Below are positions 9,176-18,371 of a stretch of DNA of 64,000 nt, one piece after another. Both the position numbers and the translations under genes were made by a program. Below the pieces are notes generated by a model. That model was not told where the DNA came from, did no database searches, and saw only the letters and a program-made list of their open reading frames with translations. The DNA is taken from positions 83,639 through 147,638 of the forward strand of contig NZ_CANMSY010000009.1 in assembly GCF_947500705.1 (NCBI RefSeq), written 5' to 3'. Source of the stretch: an uncultured Brachybacterium sp. GTDB lineage: Bacteria > Actinomycetota > Actinomycetes > Actinomycetales > Dermabacteraceae. The stretch's first letter is position 1. Every line of letters begins with the position of its first letter.

Positions 9176-9213
9176 CGACGCCGGTGCGTGCCTGCGGGCG
9201 CGCACCGGCGTCG
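9176..9213 (+). terminator. Hairpin downstream of rpmE
   Basis: A perfect 13-bp stem pairs 9176-9188 with 9201-9213 (core GACGCCGGTGCG / CGCACCGGCGTC), with a 12-nt loop, 10 nt after the rpmE stop. It would also lie in the leader of a prfA transcript started further upstream. Confidence 0.7.
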
Positions 9214-9267
9214 TCGCATGTGAGGGCCCGATGCTCGGGCTCCAGGGCCGCAGAGGAAGAGGCATCG

Positions 9268-10404
9268 ATGAGCGAGCATGACGCAGCAGATCGGCTCGCA
9301 CCGCTGCGCCTCGAGCATGCCCGTCTCCAGGAGTCGATGGCCGATCCCGCCCTGCACGATGACCCTGCCCGTGCCCGCCGGGTCGGTCGACGCTATGCGG
9401 AGCTGGAGAGCGTCCTCGCGGCCTCGGCGCGGCTGGAGAGCACTGCCGCGGATCTCGAGACCGCCCGCGAGCTGCTCGTCCTCGAGGACGGGGACGAGGA
9501 GCTGAGCGCGGAGGCCGAGCAGCTCGCCGCCCGCCTCGAGCGAGAGCAGGAGCACCTCGACGACCTGCTCGCCCCCCGCGATCCCGATGACGCCCGCGAC
9601 GTGATCCTCGAGATCAAAGCGGGAGCCGGCGGCGAGGAATCAGCGCTGTTCGCCACCGAGATGCTGCGCATGTACCGCGCCTATGCCGAGTCCAAGGGAT
9701 GGCGCCTGGAGGTGCTCACCTCCGCCGAGTCCGACCTCGGAGGGCTCAAGGACGTCACTGTCGCGATCACCGCGCGCACCGCGAGCGGGCCGGGGGATGG
9801 CGTCTATGCGCACCTCAAGCACGAGGCGGGTGTGCACCGCGTCCAGCGGGTCCCGGTCACCGAATCGCAGGGGCGGATCCACACCTCTGCCGTCGGCGTG
9901 CTGGTGCTGCCGGAAGCGGATGAGGCCGATGAGTCGGAGCTGCTGGCCGAGGCGATGGCCCCCGCGAACCTCCGCATCGACGTCTTCCGCTCGAGCGGAC
10001 CGGGCGGGCAGAGCGTGAACACCACCGACTCCGCGGTCCGGATCACCCACCTGCCCACCGGTGTGGTGGTCTCCTGTCAGGACCAGAAGAGCCAGCTGCA
10101 GAACCGTGATCAGGCGATGCGGATCCTGCGCACCCGCCTGCTGGATGCCCGCCGCGCCGAGCAGGAGGCGCAGTCCTCGGCGGCCCGCCGCTCCCAGGTG
10201 CGCAGCGTGGACCGCAGCGAGCGCATCCGCACCTACAACTTCCCCGAATCCCGGGTGGCGGATCACCGCACCGGGTACAAGGCAGGCAACCTCTCCCAGG
10301 TCCTCGCCGGGGACCTGGAGGATCTGATCACCTCCTCCCGGGTCGCCGAACGGGACGCCCGCCTGGCCGATGCCCAGGCCGGCACCCCCGAGGACCAGCT
10401 CTGA
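9268..10404 (+). CDS. prfA: Peptide chain release factor 1
   Basis: Reads UAA/UAG stop codons and triggers peptide release. 378 residues, near the usual ~360. The RF1 anticodon-like tripeptide is PVT (196-198, in [19 protein letters not shown]) and the catalytic GGQ is at 246-248 ([10 protein letters not shown]). Starting at ATG 9268 gives [10 protein letters not shown] with GAGGAAG at 9253-9259 upstream. The stop shares one base with the prmC start (TGATG). The pairing is functional, because PrmC methylates the glutamine of this GGQ. Confidence 0.97.
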   Translation: MSEHDAADRLAPLRLEHARLQESMADPALHDDPARARRVGRRYAELESVLAASARLESTAADLETARELLVLEDGDEELSAEAEQLAARLEREQEHLDDLLAPRDPDDARDVILEIKAGAGGEESALFATEMLRMYRAYAESKGWRLEVLTSAESDLGGLKDVTVAITARTASGPGDGVYAHLKHEAGVHRVQRVPVTESQGRIHTSAVGVLVLPEADEADESELLAEAMAPANLRIDVFRSSGPGGQSVNTTDSAVRITHLPTGVVVSCQDQKSQLQNRDQAMRILRTRLLDARRAEQEAQSSAARRSQVRSVDRSERIRTYNFPESRVADHRTGYKAGNLSQVLAGDLEDLITSSRVAERDARLADAQAGTPEDQL

Positions 10405-11309
10405 TGGACGCCCTGGAGCTGCGCACCCGGCTGCGCGCGGCACTGGCCGAGACCACCCGGCGGCTCGGTGCGGCCGGGGTGCCCTCCCCGAGCGTCGACG
10501 CCCGCGCCCTGATCGCCCATGCGGCGCAGACCGAGCAGCCGCTGGTGATGCTCGATGAGCTTCCGCCGGACTTCTCCGGCGAGCTCGAGCGGCTCACCAC
10601 CCGCCGCGAGCACCGAGAGCCCCTGCAGCTGATCCTCGGGCGTGCTCCCTTCCGCCGGCTGATGCTCACGGTGCGTCCCGGCGTCTTCATCCCACGGCCG
10701 GAGACCGAGCTGGCTCTCGACCTCCTGCGCGAGCAGCTCCCGGAGGCTCCCACCCAGGTGGCGGACCTCTGCGCGGGCTCCGGTGCGCTGGGCGCCGCCG
10801 TGCTCGACGAGTTCCCCGGCGCTCGCGTGCTGGCGATCGAGGTCGATGCCGCCGCCGCGGCGCTCAGCGCCGAGAACCTCGCACTGGCCGGACCCGGCCG
10901 GGGCCGGGTGCTGCAGGCGGACCTCCGGGAGGAGATCCCGGAGCTGACTGCCGCAGCCCCTCTCGACGCGATCCTCGCCAACCCTCCCTATATCCCGCCC
11001 GACGCCGTGCCCCGCGAGGCGGAGGTCATCGCGCATGACCCGCACCGCGCGCTCTTCGGCGGCGGGGACGACGGCCTGGAGGTGCCCCGCGCGGTCATCG
11101 CCTGGGCCGGGCGCCTGCTGAGGCCCGGGGGAGTGCTGATCATGGAGCACGCGGACGTCCAGGGCGCGGCGACCCGCGACCTCGCCGCCGAGCTCGGCTG
11201 CTTCGACCTGCTGACCACCGCCCCCGATCTGACCGGCCGCGACCGTTTCCTCATCGCGCGCCGCTCCCAGGGGGCACCGAACCTCGGAAGTGAGAGACTG
11301 TCCCGGTGA
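10404..11309 (+). CDS. prmC: Release factor glutamine methyltransferase
   Basis: SAM-dependent N5-glutamine methyltransferase modifying the GGQ glutamine of release factors. 301 residues. A helical N-terminal domain is followed by the methyltransferase fold with LCAGSGALGAAVLDEFPGA (SAM loop) and the catalytic NPPY at 193-196. It begins at ATG 10404, overlapping the prfA stop by one base, and ends in a 4-nt overlap with the next gene, so prfA, prmC and tsaC are likely translated from one message. Confidence 0.97.
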   Translation: MDALELRTRLRAALAETTRRLGAAGVPSPSVDARALIAHAAQTEQPLVMLDELPPDFSGELERLTTRREHREPLQLILGRAPFRRLMLTVRPGVFIPRPETELALDLLREQLPEAPTQVADLCAGSGALGAAVLDEFPGARVLAIEVDAAAAALSAENLALAGPGRGRVLQADLREEIPELTAAAPLDAILANPPYIPPDAVPREAEVIAHDPHRALFGGGDDGLEVPRAVIAWAGRLLRPGGVLIMEHADVQGAATRDLAAELGCFDLLTTAPDLTGRDRFLIARRSQGAPNLGSERLSR

Positions 11310-12271
11310 GCGTGCACGACACCCAGAATCCAGAGTCCCGCGAGGAAGCCCTCGCCGCCGCCGTCGATGCCGTCCGCGGAGGTGAGCTGATCGTCCTGCC
11401 GACGGACACCGTCTACGGCATCGGCGCTGACGCCTTCACGCCCGACGCGGTCGAGGCGCTGCTCGAGGCCAAGGGCCGAGGCCGGGACACCCCGCCGCCG
11501 GTGCTGATCGGCGACCACGCCGTGCTGCTGGCACTGGCGACGGACCTCCCTGACTACGTCGAAGACCTCGCCGAGGAGCTGTGGCCCGGCGCCCTGACCC
11601 TGATCCTCACCGCCCAGCCCTCGCTGACCTGGGACCTGGGGGAGACCCGCGGCACCGTGGCGCTGCGGATGCCCGAGGACGAGGTGGCGCTGGAGCTGCT
11701 GCGCCGTACCGGTCCGCTCGCCGTCTCGAGCGCCAACCGCCATGGCAAGCCCGCCGCGAAGAGCGTCCTGGACGCCGCCACCCAGCTCGGCGACTCGGTC
11801 GCGATCTACCTCGACGGGGGGCCGGCCCGCATCGGCGCCAGCTCCACCATCCTGGACACCACCGTCACCCCCGCGGAGATCGTCCGCGAAGGCGCGATCA
11901 CCAAGGAACACATCATCGCGGTGGTCGGAGACATCTTCACCGCTCCCGAGCCGGAGCCCGAGGCGGTTCCCGACGGTGAGCCCGAGCCGGTCATCGATGA
12001 GGCCGCGGCGGCGGGCGAGGCGGAGGCGACCGACGAAGGGTCGGCAGGCATCACCACCGAGTCCGCAGCGGACGCCGCGGCCGGGGAGGGGGGCGACCCG
12101 TCGAGCTCCTCGAACACCTCCGTCCTGAACCTCCCCTCCGAGCCGGAGCAGTCCGCGGCCGGCACCGAGCTGCCGCTCGCCGAGACCCCGCTGGAAGGGA
12201 TCGGTGAGGCTCCCGCCGCGCCCGGGGACACCGGCAGGCAGGACGGACCCGCGGAGAACACGCCCGGGTGA
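11306..12271 (+). CDS. tsaC: Threonylcarbamoyl-AMP synthase with acidic C-terminal tail
   Basis: YrdC/Sua5-family enzyme making threonylcarbamoyl-AMP from threonine, bicarbonate and ATP for the t6A37 modification of ANN-decoding tRNAs. The YrdC domain occupies about residues 10-205 with LPTDTVYGIGADA (31-43), the KGR segment and SSANRHGKPA. Residues about 211-321 are an unusual tail rich in Glu, Ala, Pro and Ser, predicted disordered; it is not the Sua5 C-terminal domain. Total length is 321 residues, against about 200 for the core enzyme. GTG 11306 overlaps the prmC stop by 4 nt, and its own stop overlaps the next gene. Confidence 0.92.
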   Translation: MSVHDTQNPESREEALAAAVDAVRGGELIVLPTDTVYGIGADAFTPDAVEALLEAKGRGRDTPPPVLIGDHAVLLALATDLPDYVEDLAEELWPGALTLILTAQPSLTWDLGETRGTVALRMPEDEVALELLRRTGPLAVSSANRHGKPAAKSVLDAATQLGDSVAIYLDGGPARIGASSTILDTTVTPAEIVREGAITKEHIIAVVGDIFTAPEPEPEAVPDGEPEPVIDEAAAAGEAEATDEGSAGITTESAADAAAGEGGDPSSSSNTSVLNLPSEPEQSAAGTELPLAETPLEGIGEAPAAPGDTGRQDGPAENTPG

Positions 12272-13392
12272 GGATCTACCTCTTCCTCCTGCTGCTCGCC
12301 GCGGCAGTCGCCTACCTGGTGACTCCTGCTGTGAGGCTGCTGGCTCGGCGCGCGGGGGCGATGACAGCGGTGCGGGACCGCGACGTGCATGATGCCGTGA
12401 CCCCGCGGCTGGGTGGCCTCGCGATGCTCGTCGCCGTGGTCTGCGCGATGCTGGTGGCGAGCAACGTGCCCTTCCTCGAAGGGCTTTTCCGCGACTCCCG
12501 GCAGCCCTGGGCGATCCTCACCGCAGGAGCGCTCGTCTGCCTGCTCGGCGCGGCCGATGACAAATGGGACCTGGACTGGGTGACCAAGCTCGCCGGCCAG
12601 GTGCTGGCCGCGCTGCTGCTGGCCTGGCAGGGCGTCAGCCTGGTGACCCTGCCGATCAACGGTGTCACCGTCCTCTCGGGACGCACCGCGCTGATCCTCA
12701 CCGTGCTGGTGGTCGTGGTGAGCATGAACGCGGTGAACTTCGTGGACGGCCTGGACGGACTGGCCGCCGGGGTGATGGCCATCGGCGGTTCCGCCTTCTT
12801 CGTCTACGCGTACACGCTCACCCGCAGCGCCTCGGCCACGGACTACTCCTCGCTGGCCGCGCTGCTGACCGCGGTGATGATCGGCGCGTGTCTGGGCTTC
12901 CTGCCCCACAACCTCACCCGCGCCCGCATCTTCATGGGCGACTCCGGCTCGATGCTGCTGGGCCTGCTGCTGGCCGCGAGCACCATCGCAGTGACCGGCC
13001 AGGTGGACCCCGGACGGCTCTCCGGCGCGGACTTCTTCGGCCAGTTCCTGCCGATCCTGCTCCCGATCGGGGTGATGGTGGTCCCGTTCCTGGACTTCGC
13101 GCTCGCGGTGGTGCGGAGGATCGGCTCCGGGAAATCGCCGTTCCATGCGGACAAGGCGCATCTGCACCACCGCCTGCTCAGCCTCGGGCACAGCAAGCGC
13201 ACCGCCGTGCTGATCATGTACACCTGGACCGTGGTCATCTCCGTGGGGCTGCTGCTCCCGCTGGTGCTCCCGATGCGCACTGTCGTCATCTTCTGGGTCA
13301 TCGGTCTGCTGTTCGCCGTCCTGCTCACCTTCGACCCCCTCAGATGGCGCTCCGGCCGTCACCGGAAGGAATCCGATGTCCCCTCACCCTGA
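12268..13392 (+). CDS. wecA: WecA/TagO-type polyprenyl-phosphate HexNAc-1-phosphate transferase
   Basis: Integral membrane glycosyl-1-phosphate transferase that loads the undecaprenyl/decaprenyl carrier with a sugar phosphate, probably GlcNAc-1-P, starting envelope polymer synthesis. 374 residues, about 10-11 hydrophobic segments. Family motifs: DDKWD (97-101), NFVDGLDG (157-164), MGDSGS (223-228) and HLHHR (298-302). Genes of this type sit between tsaC/prmC and the atp operon in many actinobacteria. GTG 12268 overlaps the tsaC stop by 4 nt. Donor specificity (GlcNAc rather than MurNAc-pentapeptide) is inferred from the HLHHR-type motif and context. Confidence 0.9.
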   Translation: MRIYLFLLLLAAAVAYLVTPAVRLLARRAGAMTAVRDRDVHDAVTPRLGGLAMLVAVVCAMLVASNVPFLEGLFRDSRQPWAILTAGALVCLLGAADDKWDLDWVTKLAGQVLAALLLAWQGVSLVTLPINGVTVLSGRTALILTVLVVVVSMNAVNFVDGLDGLAAGVMAIGGSAFFVYAYTLTRSASATDYSSLAALLTAVMIGACLGFLPHNLTRARIFMGDSGSMLLGLLLAASTIAVTGQVDPGRLSGADFFGQFLPILLPIGVMVVPFLDFALAVVRRIGSGKSPFHADKAHLHHRLLSLGHSKRTAVLIMYTWTVVISVGLLLPLVLPMRTVVIFWVIGLLFAVLLTFDPLRWRSGRHRKESDVPSP

Positions 13393-13876
13393 GACCCCCT
13401 CCGCCTCGACGCCGCAGAGGACGGCCCGCGTCGCCGCCGGCGACCGGGCCATGCAGCGCACCACCCTGATCGCGCTCGCCGTGGGCGTCCTCCTGGCTGC
13501 CGTCGTGGTGATCATCGCCGCGACGCGCCCCGACCCCGGAGCGCTCAGGGGCGCCCTCGTCGGCTCTGGGCTGACCCTCGTGATCGTGCTGCCGACGGTG
13601 GCCGTCACCTTCCTCGGAAAGCGGCTCACGCCGATCTCGATGGCCGCGACCGTGCTCGGCAGCTGGGCCGTCAAGATGTTCATTGTGATCCTCGTCCTGA
13701 TCGCCGTGAAGGATCTCGCCAGCATCTCCACGCCGTGGATCGGGCTCGCACTGCTGGTCGGCGCGGTCTCGGCCATTCTCGTCGAGGCCGTGCTGCTGGC
13801 CCGCACCCGCCAGCCCCTGGATGTGGAGGCCCCTCAGGGCCTCGAGGAGGACCAGGGGACCACCGGCGGTGTATGA
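13376..13876 (+). CDS. AtpI-like small membrane protein upstream of atpB
   Basis: 166 residues with four hydrophobic stretches (about 30-50, 58-80, 90-112, 120-142), a charged N-terminus and a Glu-rich C-terminus. It resembles ATP synthase protein I, proposed to help c-ring assembly or ion uptake, and is placed there mainly by its position directly before atpB. ATG 13376 has GGAAGGA at 13364-13370 and overlaps the end of wecA by 17 nt. Sequence similarity to AtpI is weak by eye. Confidence 0.65.
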   Translation: MSPHPETPSASTPQRTARVAAGDRAMQRTTLIALAVGVLLAAVVVIIAATRPDPGALRGALVGSGLTLVIVLPTVAVTFLGKRLTPISMAATVLGSWAVKMFIVILVLIAVKDLASISTPWIGLALLVGAVSAILVEAVLLARTRQPLDVEAPQGLEEDQGTTGGV

Positions 13877-14073
13877 GTCTCTGTTATGCTTCCGAAGGCG
13901 CTTGACCGCAGATCACGGCACAGAATCGTGAGCGCGGCGAGAGCTGATCGACCACCCGGGACCGCCATGGCGTCGTCCATCGCCGTACGCACGGTGGCCG
14001 CACCGCGAGTGGACTCGATCTGGCATGACCATCCAGGCCGTCCCCGACGGTCGAACGAACCTGGGAGATCGAG
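13877..14073 (+). promoter_or_regulatory. Upstream region of the atp operon
   Basis: 197 bases between the AtpI-like gene and atpB. Two possible promoters are visible: TATGCT at 13885-13890 as a -10, and TTGACC at 13902-13907 as a -35 with a poor -10 (AATCGT) 16 nt on. A GGGAG Shine-Dalgarno at 14063-14067 precedes the proposed CTG start of atpB. No hairpin separates this region from the upstream gene, so read-through is also possible. Confidence 0.4.
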
Positions 14074-14883
14074 CTGAACACCGCAGACTTCAGTCCGGCA
14101 CTTTATGCAGAGGGCGACTCCTTCTTCCACATCCCCACATTGGGGGGGTTTTTCCCGGAAGCGATCCTCTTCGACGGCACGTGGTTCGAGTTCAACCGCG
14201 TCCAGCTGGTGCGACTCATCGTCCTCGCCGTGGTGCTCATCGCCATGTGCATCATCGCCTCACGCGCCAAGCTGGTCCCCGGCCGCGTGCAGAGCGTCAT
14301 CGAGCTGGTCATCGACTTCGTGAACAACAACATCATCGCGAACACGCTGGGCCTCAAGGACGGCAAGCGCTTCGCCCCGATGCTCATCACGATGTTCTTC
14401 TTCATCCTCTCGATGAACCTGGCCGGGGTGATCCCCGGCCTGAACCTCGCCGGCACCTCCGTGATCGGCCTGCCGCTGCTGCTGGCCCTGTGGACATTCG
14501 TCACCTACGTCGGCGCCGGCATCAAGAAGCACGGCTTCCTCGGCTACCTCAAGGCCGAGACCATGCCCCCCGGCATCCCGTGGCCGATCTACATCCTGCT
14601 GATCCCGATCGAGCTGCTGCAGGTCGTCGTGATCCGCTGGGCCTCGCTCACCATCCGACTGCTCGCGAACATGGTCGCCGGCCACATGATGATCGTGGTC
14701 TTCATCGGCATGACCCACGCGCTGCTGTTCTCGGGCGACTGGCTGATCGCGATCAGCCCCTTCGCCGGCGCGATGGCGATCGGCATCTACGGCTTCGAGA
14801 TCTTCGTCGGTGCGCTGCAGGCGTTCATCTTCACGATGCTGACCGCCGTGTACATCCAGCTCGCCACCTCCGACGAGCACTGA
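14074..14883 (+). CDS. atpB: ATP synthase F0 subunit a, probable CTG start
   Basis: Stator subunit forming the proton half-channels next to the c-ring. 269 residues, 5-6 membrane helices; the essential channel arginine is Arg195 in SLTIRLLAN. The start is unusual: the frame is open back to a stop at 14026-14028, with no ATG or GTG. Sequence upstream of the TTG at 14140 reads LYAEGDSFFHIPTLGGFFPEA, which runs continuously into the protein and looks coding. CTG 14074 has GGGAG at 14063-14067, 6 nt upstream, and is the best start; TTG 14140 is the alternative (247 residues). First gene of atpBEFHAGDC. Confidence 0.93.
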   Translation: MNTADFSPALYAEGDSFFHIPTLGGFFPEAILFDGTWFEFNRVQLVRLIVLAVVLIAMCIIASRAKLVPGRVQSVIELVIDFVNNNIIANTLGLKDGKRFAPMLITMFFFILSMNLAGVIPGLNLAGTSVIGLPLLLALWTFVTYVGAGIKKHGFLGYLKAETMPPGIPWPIYILLIPIELLQVVVIRWASLTIRLLANMVAGHMMIVVFIGMTHALLFSGDWLIAISPFAGAMAIGIYGFEIFVGALQAFIFTMLTAVYIQLATSDEH

Positions 14884-14884
14884 C

Positions 14885-14900
14885 CCCCGCCTCGGCGGGG
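14885..14900 (+). other. Intercistronic hairpin between atpB and atpE
   Basis: CCCCGC (14885-14890) pairs with GCGGGG (14895-14900) across a CTCG loop, just after the atpB stop. It lies in the 100-nt gap before atpE, the longest gap within the operon. It may stabilise or process the message so that the c subunit, needed in many copies, is made in excess; this role is inferred. Confidence 0.5.
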
Positions 14901-14938
14901 CGGCCTGAGGGCCACCCCCGAGCGGATTCCACCCCTGA

Positions 14939-15211
<273 letters not shown>

Positions 15212-15221
15212 GGCGGAACAG

Positions 15222-15767
15222 ATGATTCTGGCAGAAGCAGGGGGAGAAGTCCCCGGCTGGCGGCTGCTGATCCCGCTCCCCGAGGAGATCGTCTGGTCGG
15301 CGATCTTCCTGCTGATCTTCGTCCTCGTCTTCATGAAGTTCGTGCTCCCGCGCATGAACGCCGTGCTGGACGAGCGCTCGGAGAAGATCGAGGGCGGCAT
15401 CCGCAACGCGGAGAAGGTCCAGGAGCAGGTCGACCAGCTCAAGAGCGACCAGGAGCAGGAGCTCGCTGCCGCACGGCAGGAAGCCGCCTCCATCCGCGAG
15501 AAGGCCCGCGCCGACGGTCAGAAGATCGTCGACGAGGCCCGTACCCGTGCCGACTCCGAGAACGAGCGCGTGCTCGCCACCGGACGTCAGCAGCTCAGCG
15601 CCGAGCGGATCGCCGCCTCGACTGAGCTGCGGGGAGAGGTCGGGACGCTCGCGAGCGATCTGGCCTCCAAGATCGTCGGCGAGTCCCTCACCGACGATGA
15701 GCGCTCCCGCCGAGTGATCGACCGGTTCCTGGACGACCTCGAGTCGAGCCAGACCACCACCCGATAA
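15222..15767 (+). CDS. atpF: ATP synthase F0 subunit b
   Basis: Peripheral stalk subunit linking F0 to F1. 181 residues: one N-terminal membrane segment (about 23-43) and a long charged coiled coil (about 50-160) rich in Glu, Ala, Gln and Arg that dimerises and holds delta. It begins 10 nt after atpE and ends 9 nt before atpH. This is the ordinary single-domain form, unlike the b-delta fusion of mycobacteria. Confidence 0.96.
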   Translation: MILAEAGGEVPGWRLLIPLPEEIVWSAIFLLIFVLVFMKFVLPRMNAVLDERSEKIEGGIRNAEKVQEQVDQLKSDQEQELAAARQEAASIREKARADGQKIVDEARTRADSENERVLATGRQQLSAERIAASTELRGEVGTLASDLASKIVGESLTDDERSRRVIDRFLDDLESSQTTTR

Positions 15768-15776
15768 GGAACCGTG

Positions 15777-16592
15777 ATGCGAGGAACCTCCTCCACCTCC
15801 TTCGCCGAGGTGCTCCGGCAGGCCGAGGCCGCCTTCACCGGCAGCAACGGCGCGCTGGAGTCCGAGGCCCAGGAGCTGTTCTCGGTGGCTGACGCCATCG
15901 ACTCCAGCAACCAGCTGGTCCGCACGCTCTCCGATCCCGGCCGTCCGGCCGCGGTCAAGGAGGCCACCGTGCGCGCCCTGCTGGGCAGCCGGGTCAGCCC
16001 GCAGACCCTCGAGCTGACGCTCGAGATCGTGCAGCGGCGCTGGTCCGAGCAGGAGGACATCCTTGATGCCCTCGAGCTGCTGGGTGCCTCTGCGCTGTTG
16101 GCGCAGGCCCAGTCCGAGGGCGTGCTCGAGCAGGTCGAAGGAGAGCTCTTCGAGATCTCCCGGCTGATCGACGACAGCGGCGACCTCACCGTGGCGCTCG
16201 ACGGCGCTCGGGAGAACCCTTCGCAGCGTGCCACCATGCTGCGCTCGCTGCTGGAGGGTCGCACCCACCGGCTCGCTCTCGCCCTCGCGGCCAGGGCTGT
16301 CGGGCGTCGCACGGCGACCAAGCCGGCCCGACGGGTCGAGGAGTTCGCACGTTTCGCCTCCGATCGTCGTCGGCGCGTCTTCGCTGCAGTCTCGAGCGCG
16401 GTGCCCCTGAACGAGGCGCAGCAGTCCCGACTCGGCGCGGTCCTCGCCGGGATCTACGGCCGAGAGGTTCAGATGAACCTCCAGGTCGACCCTGATGTCG
16501 TGGGCGGTCTCCGGATCCAGGTCGGCGACGACCTCTACGACGCCACCGTGCTGGCCCGGCTCTCCCGAGCCCGGTCACAGCTGGTGGCCTGA
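15777..16592 (+). CDS. atpH: ATP synthase F1 subunit delta, long form
   Basis: Connects the peripheral stalk to the top of F1. 271 residues, about 90 longer than the E. coli subunit, as in several actinobacteria. The C-terminal VVGGLRIQVGDDLYDATVLARL segment is the usual delta signature. ATG 15777 is preferred over GTG 15774 because AAGGA at 15766-15770 is then 6 nt upstream. An 83-nt gap with a small hairpin (GACGCC/GGCGTC, 16602-16615) separates it from atpA. Confidence 0.95.
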   Translation: MRGTSSTSFAEVLRQAEAAFTGSNGALESEAQELFSVADAIDSSNQLVRTLSDPGRPAAVKEATVRALLGSRVSPQTLELTLEIVQRRWSEQEDILDALELLGASALLAQAQSEGVLEQVEGELFEISRLIDDSGDLTVALDGARENPSQRATMLRSLLEGRTHRLALALAARAVGRRTATKPARRVEEFARFASDRRRRVFAAVSSAVPLNEAQQSRLGAVLAGIYGREVQMNLQVDPDVVGGLRIQVGDDLYDATVLARLSRARSQLVA

Positions 16593-16675
16593 CTCAGACC
16601 CGACGCCCCGGCGTCCCCAGCATTTTGTGAAGACCATCCCCCGAGCGGGGAGACCGAGAGGAAGCGAAGCACCAG

Positions 16676-18301
16676 ATGGCGGAGCTCACGATCAGCCCGG
16701 AGGAGATCCGGAACGCACTGGACACTGCGGTGTCCACTTACCAGGCAGGCGCCACCGAGCGCGAGGAGATCGGCCGCGTCAGCGAAGCCGCCGACGGCAT
16801 CGCGCGTGTCGAGGGCCTGCCGAACGTCATGGCCAATGAGCTGGTGCGCTTCGAGGACGGCACCCTCGGCCTCGCCCTGAACCTCGAGCTGCGCGAGATC
16901 GGCGTCGTGGTGCTCGGAGAGTTCACCGGCATCGAGGAGGGCCAGCAGGTGCGTCGGACCGGCCAGGTCCTCTCCGTGCCCGTCGGCGACGGCTACCTCG
17001 GCCGCGTCGTCGACCCGGTCGGCACCCCGATCGACGGCCTCGGCGAGATCGAGACCGTGGGCCGTCGTGCCCTCGAGCTCCAGGCTCCCGGCGTCATGCA
17101 GCGCAAGGCCGTCAAGGAGCCCATGCAGACGGGCCTCAAGGCGATCGACGCGATGACGCCGATCGGCCGCGGCCAGCGCCAGCTGATCATCGGCGACCGC
17201 CAGACCGGCAAGACCGCCATCGGGATCGACACGATCCTGAACCAGAAGGCGAACTGGGAGTCGGGCGACCCGGACAAGCAGGTGCGCTGCATCTATGTCG
17301 CGATCGGCCAGAAGGGCTCGACCATCGCCTCGGTGCGCGCGACGCTCGAGGAGAACGGCGCGATGGAGTACACCACCATCGTCGCCGCCCCGGCCTCCGA
17401 CCCCGCCGGCTTCAAGTACATCGCCCCCTACACCGGTTCGGCCATCGGCCAGCACTGGATGTACGAGGGCAAGCACGTCCTGATCATCTTCGATGATCTC
17501 TCGAAGCAGGCTGAGGCCTACCGCGCCGTGTCGCTGCTGCTGCGCCGTCCGCCGGGCCGCGAGGCCTACCCGGGTGACGTCTTCTACCTGCACTCGCGCC
17601 TGCTCGAGCGCTGTGCGAAGCTCTCGGACGAGATGGGCGGCGGCTCGATGACCGGCCTGCCGATCATCGAGACCAAGGCGAACGACGTCTCGGCGTACAT
17701 CCCGACCAACGTCATCTCGATCACCGACGGCCAGTGCTTCCTGCAGTCGGACCTGTTCAACTCGAACCAGCGCCCCGCGGTTGACGTCGGCATCTCGGTG
17801 TCGCGCGTCGGCGGCTCCGCCCAGACCAAGGCCATGAAGTCGGTCTCGGGCACGCTGAAGATCGACCTCGCCCAGTACCGCGACCTCGAGGCCTTCGCCA
17901 TGTTCGCCTCGGATCTCGACGCCGCCTCCAAGCAGCAGCTGAGCCGTGGCGCCCGCCTGATGGAGCTGCTCAAGCAGTCCCAGTACTCGCCGTTCCCGAT
18001 GGAGGAGCAGGTCGTCTCGATCTGGGCCGGCACCAAGGGCAAGTTCGACGACCTCGAGGTCGAGGACGTGCGCGAGTTCGAGGGCCAGCTGCTCGAGCAC
18101 CTCCGCCACAACGGCGGCGTGCTCGAGGCGATCCGCAGCACCGGCAAGTTCGAGTCCTCGACCGAGGAGGAGCTCTCGGGCATCCTCGATCAGGTCAAGC
18201 AGGACTACCTCGCCGGAAAGGGCGAGGGCACGGCGCGCAATGACGAGAGCGGCCGCCTGGCGTCCGAGCAGATCGAGCAGGAGCAGATCGTCCGCGGCTG
18301 A
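16676..18301 (+). CDS. atpA: ATP synthase F1 subunit alpha
   Basis: Non-catalytic nucleotide-binding subunit of F1. 541 residues, normal length. Walker A is GDRQTGKT (173-180), with the conserved [15 protein letters not shown] segment that provides the arginine finger to the beta site. The ~25-residue charged C-terminal tail extends beyond the E. coli length, as in other actinobacteria. ATG 16676 has GAGAGGAAG about 10 nt upstream. Downstream a 12-bp hairpin precedes atpG. Confidence 0.98.
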   Translation: MAELTISPEEIRNALDTAVSTYQAGATEREEIGRVSEAADGIARVEGLPNVMANELVRFEDGTLGLALNLELREIGVVVLGEFTGIEEGQQVRRTGQVLSVPVGDGYLGRVVDPVGTPIDGLGEIETVGRRALELQAPGVMQRKAVKEPMQTGLKAIDAMTPIGRGQRQLIIGDRQTGKTAIGIDTILNQKANWESGDPDKQVRCIYVAIGQKGSTIASVRATLEENGAMEYTTIVAAPASDPAGFKYIAPYTGSAIGQHWMYEGKHVLIIFDDLSKQAEAYRAVSLLLRRPPGREAYPGDVFYLHSRLLERCAKLSDEMGGGSMTGLPIIETKANDVSAYIPTNVISITDGQCFLQSDLFNSNQRPAVDVGISVSRVGGSAQTKAMKSVSGTLKIDLAQYRDLEAFAMFASDLDAASKQQLSRGARLMELLKQSQYSPFPMEEQVVSIWAGTKGKFDDLEVEDVREFEGQLLEHLRHNGGVLEAIRSTGKFESSTEEELSGILDQVKQDYLAGKGEGTARNDESGRLASEQIEQEQIVRG

Positions 18302-18308
18302 TGCGAGC

Positions 18309-18336
18309 TGTCGCCGCCTCTGAGGAGGCGGCGACA
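18309..18336 (+). other. Perfect intercistronic stem-loop between atpA and atpG
   Basis: TGTCGCCGCCTC (18309-18320) pairs perfectly with GAGGCGGCGACA (18325-18336) around a TGAG tetraloop, 7 nt after the atpA stop. With no T-run and essential F1 genes downstream it is unlikely to be a full terminator; mRNA stabilisation or partial attenuation that sets the alpha:gamma ratio is more plausible. Confidence 0.6.
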
Positions 18337-18371
18337 CCCGCCCGACGCATCCACCCCGCACGAGGAGAGAC

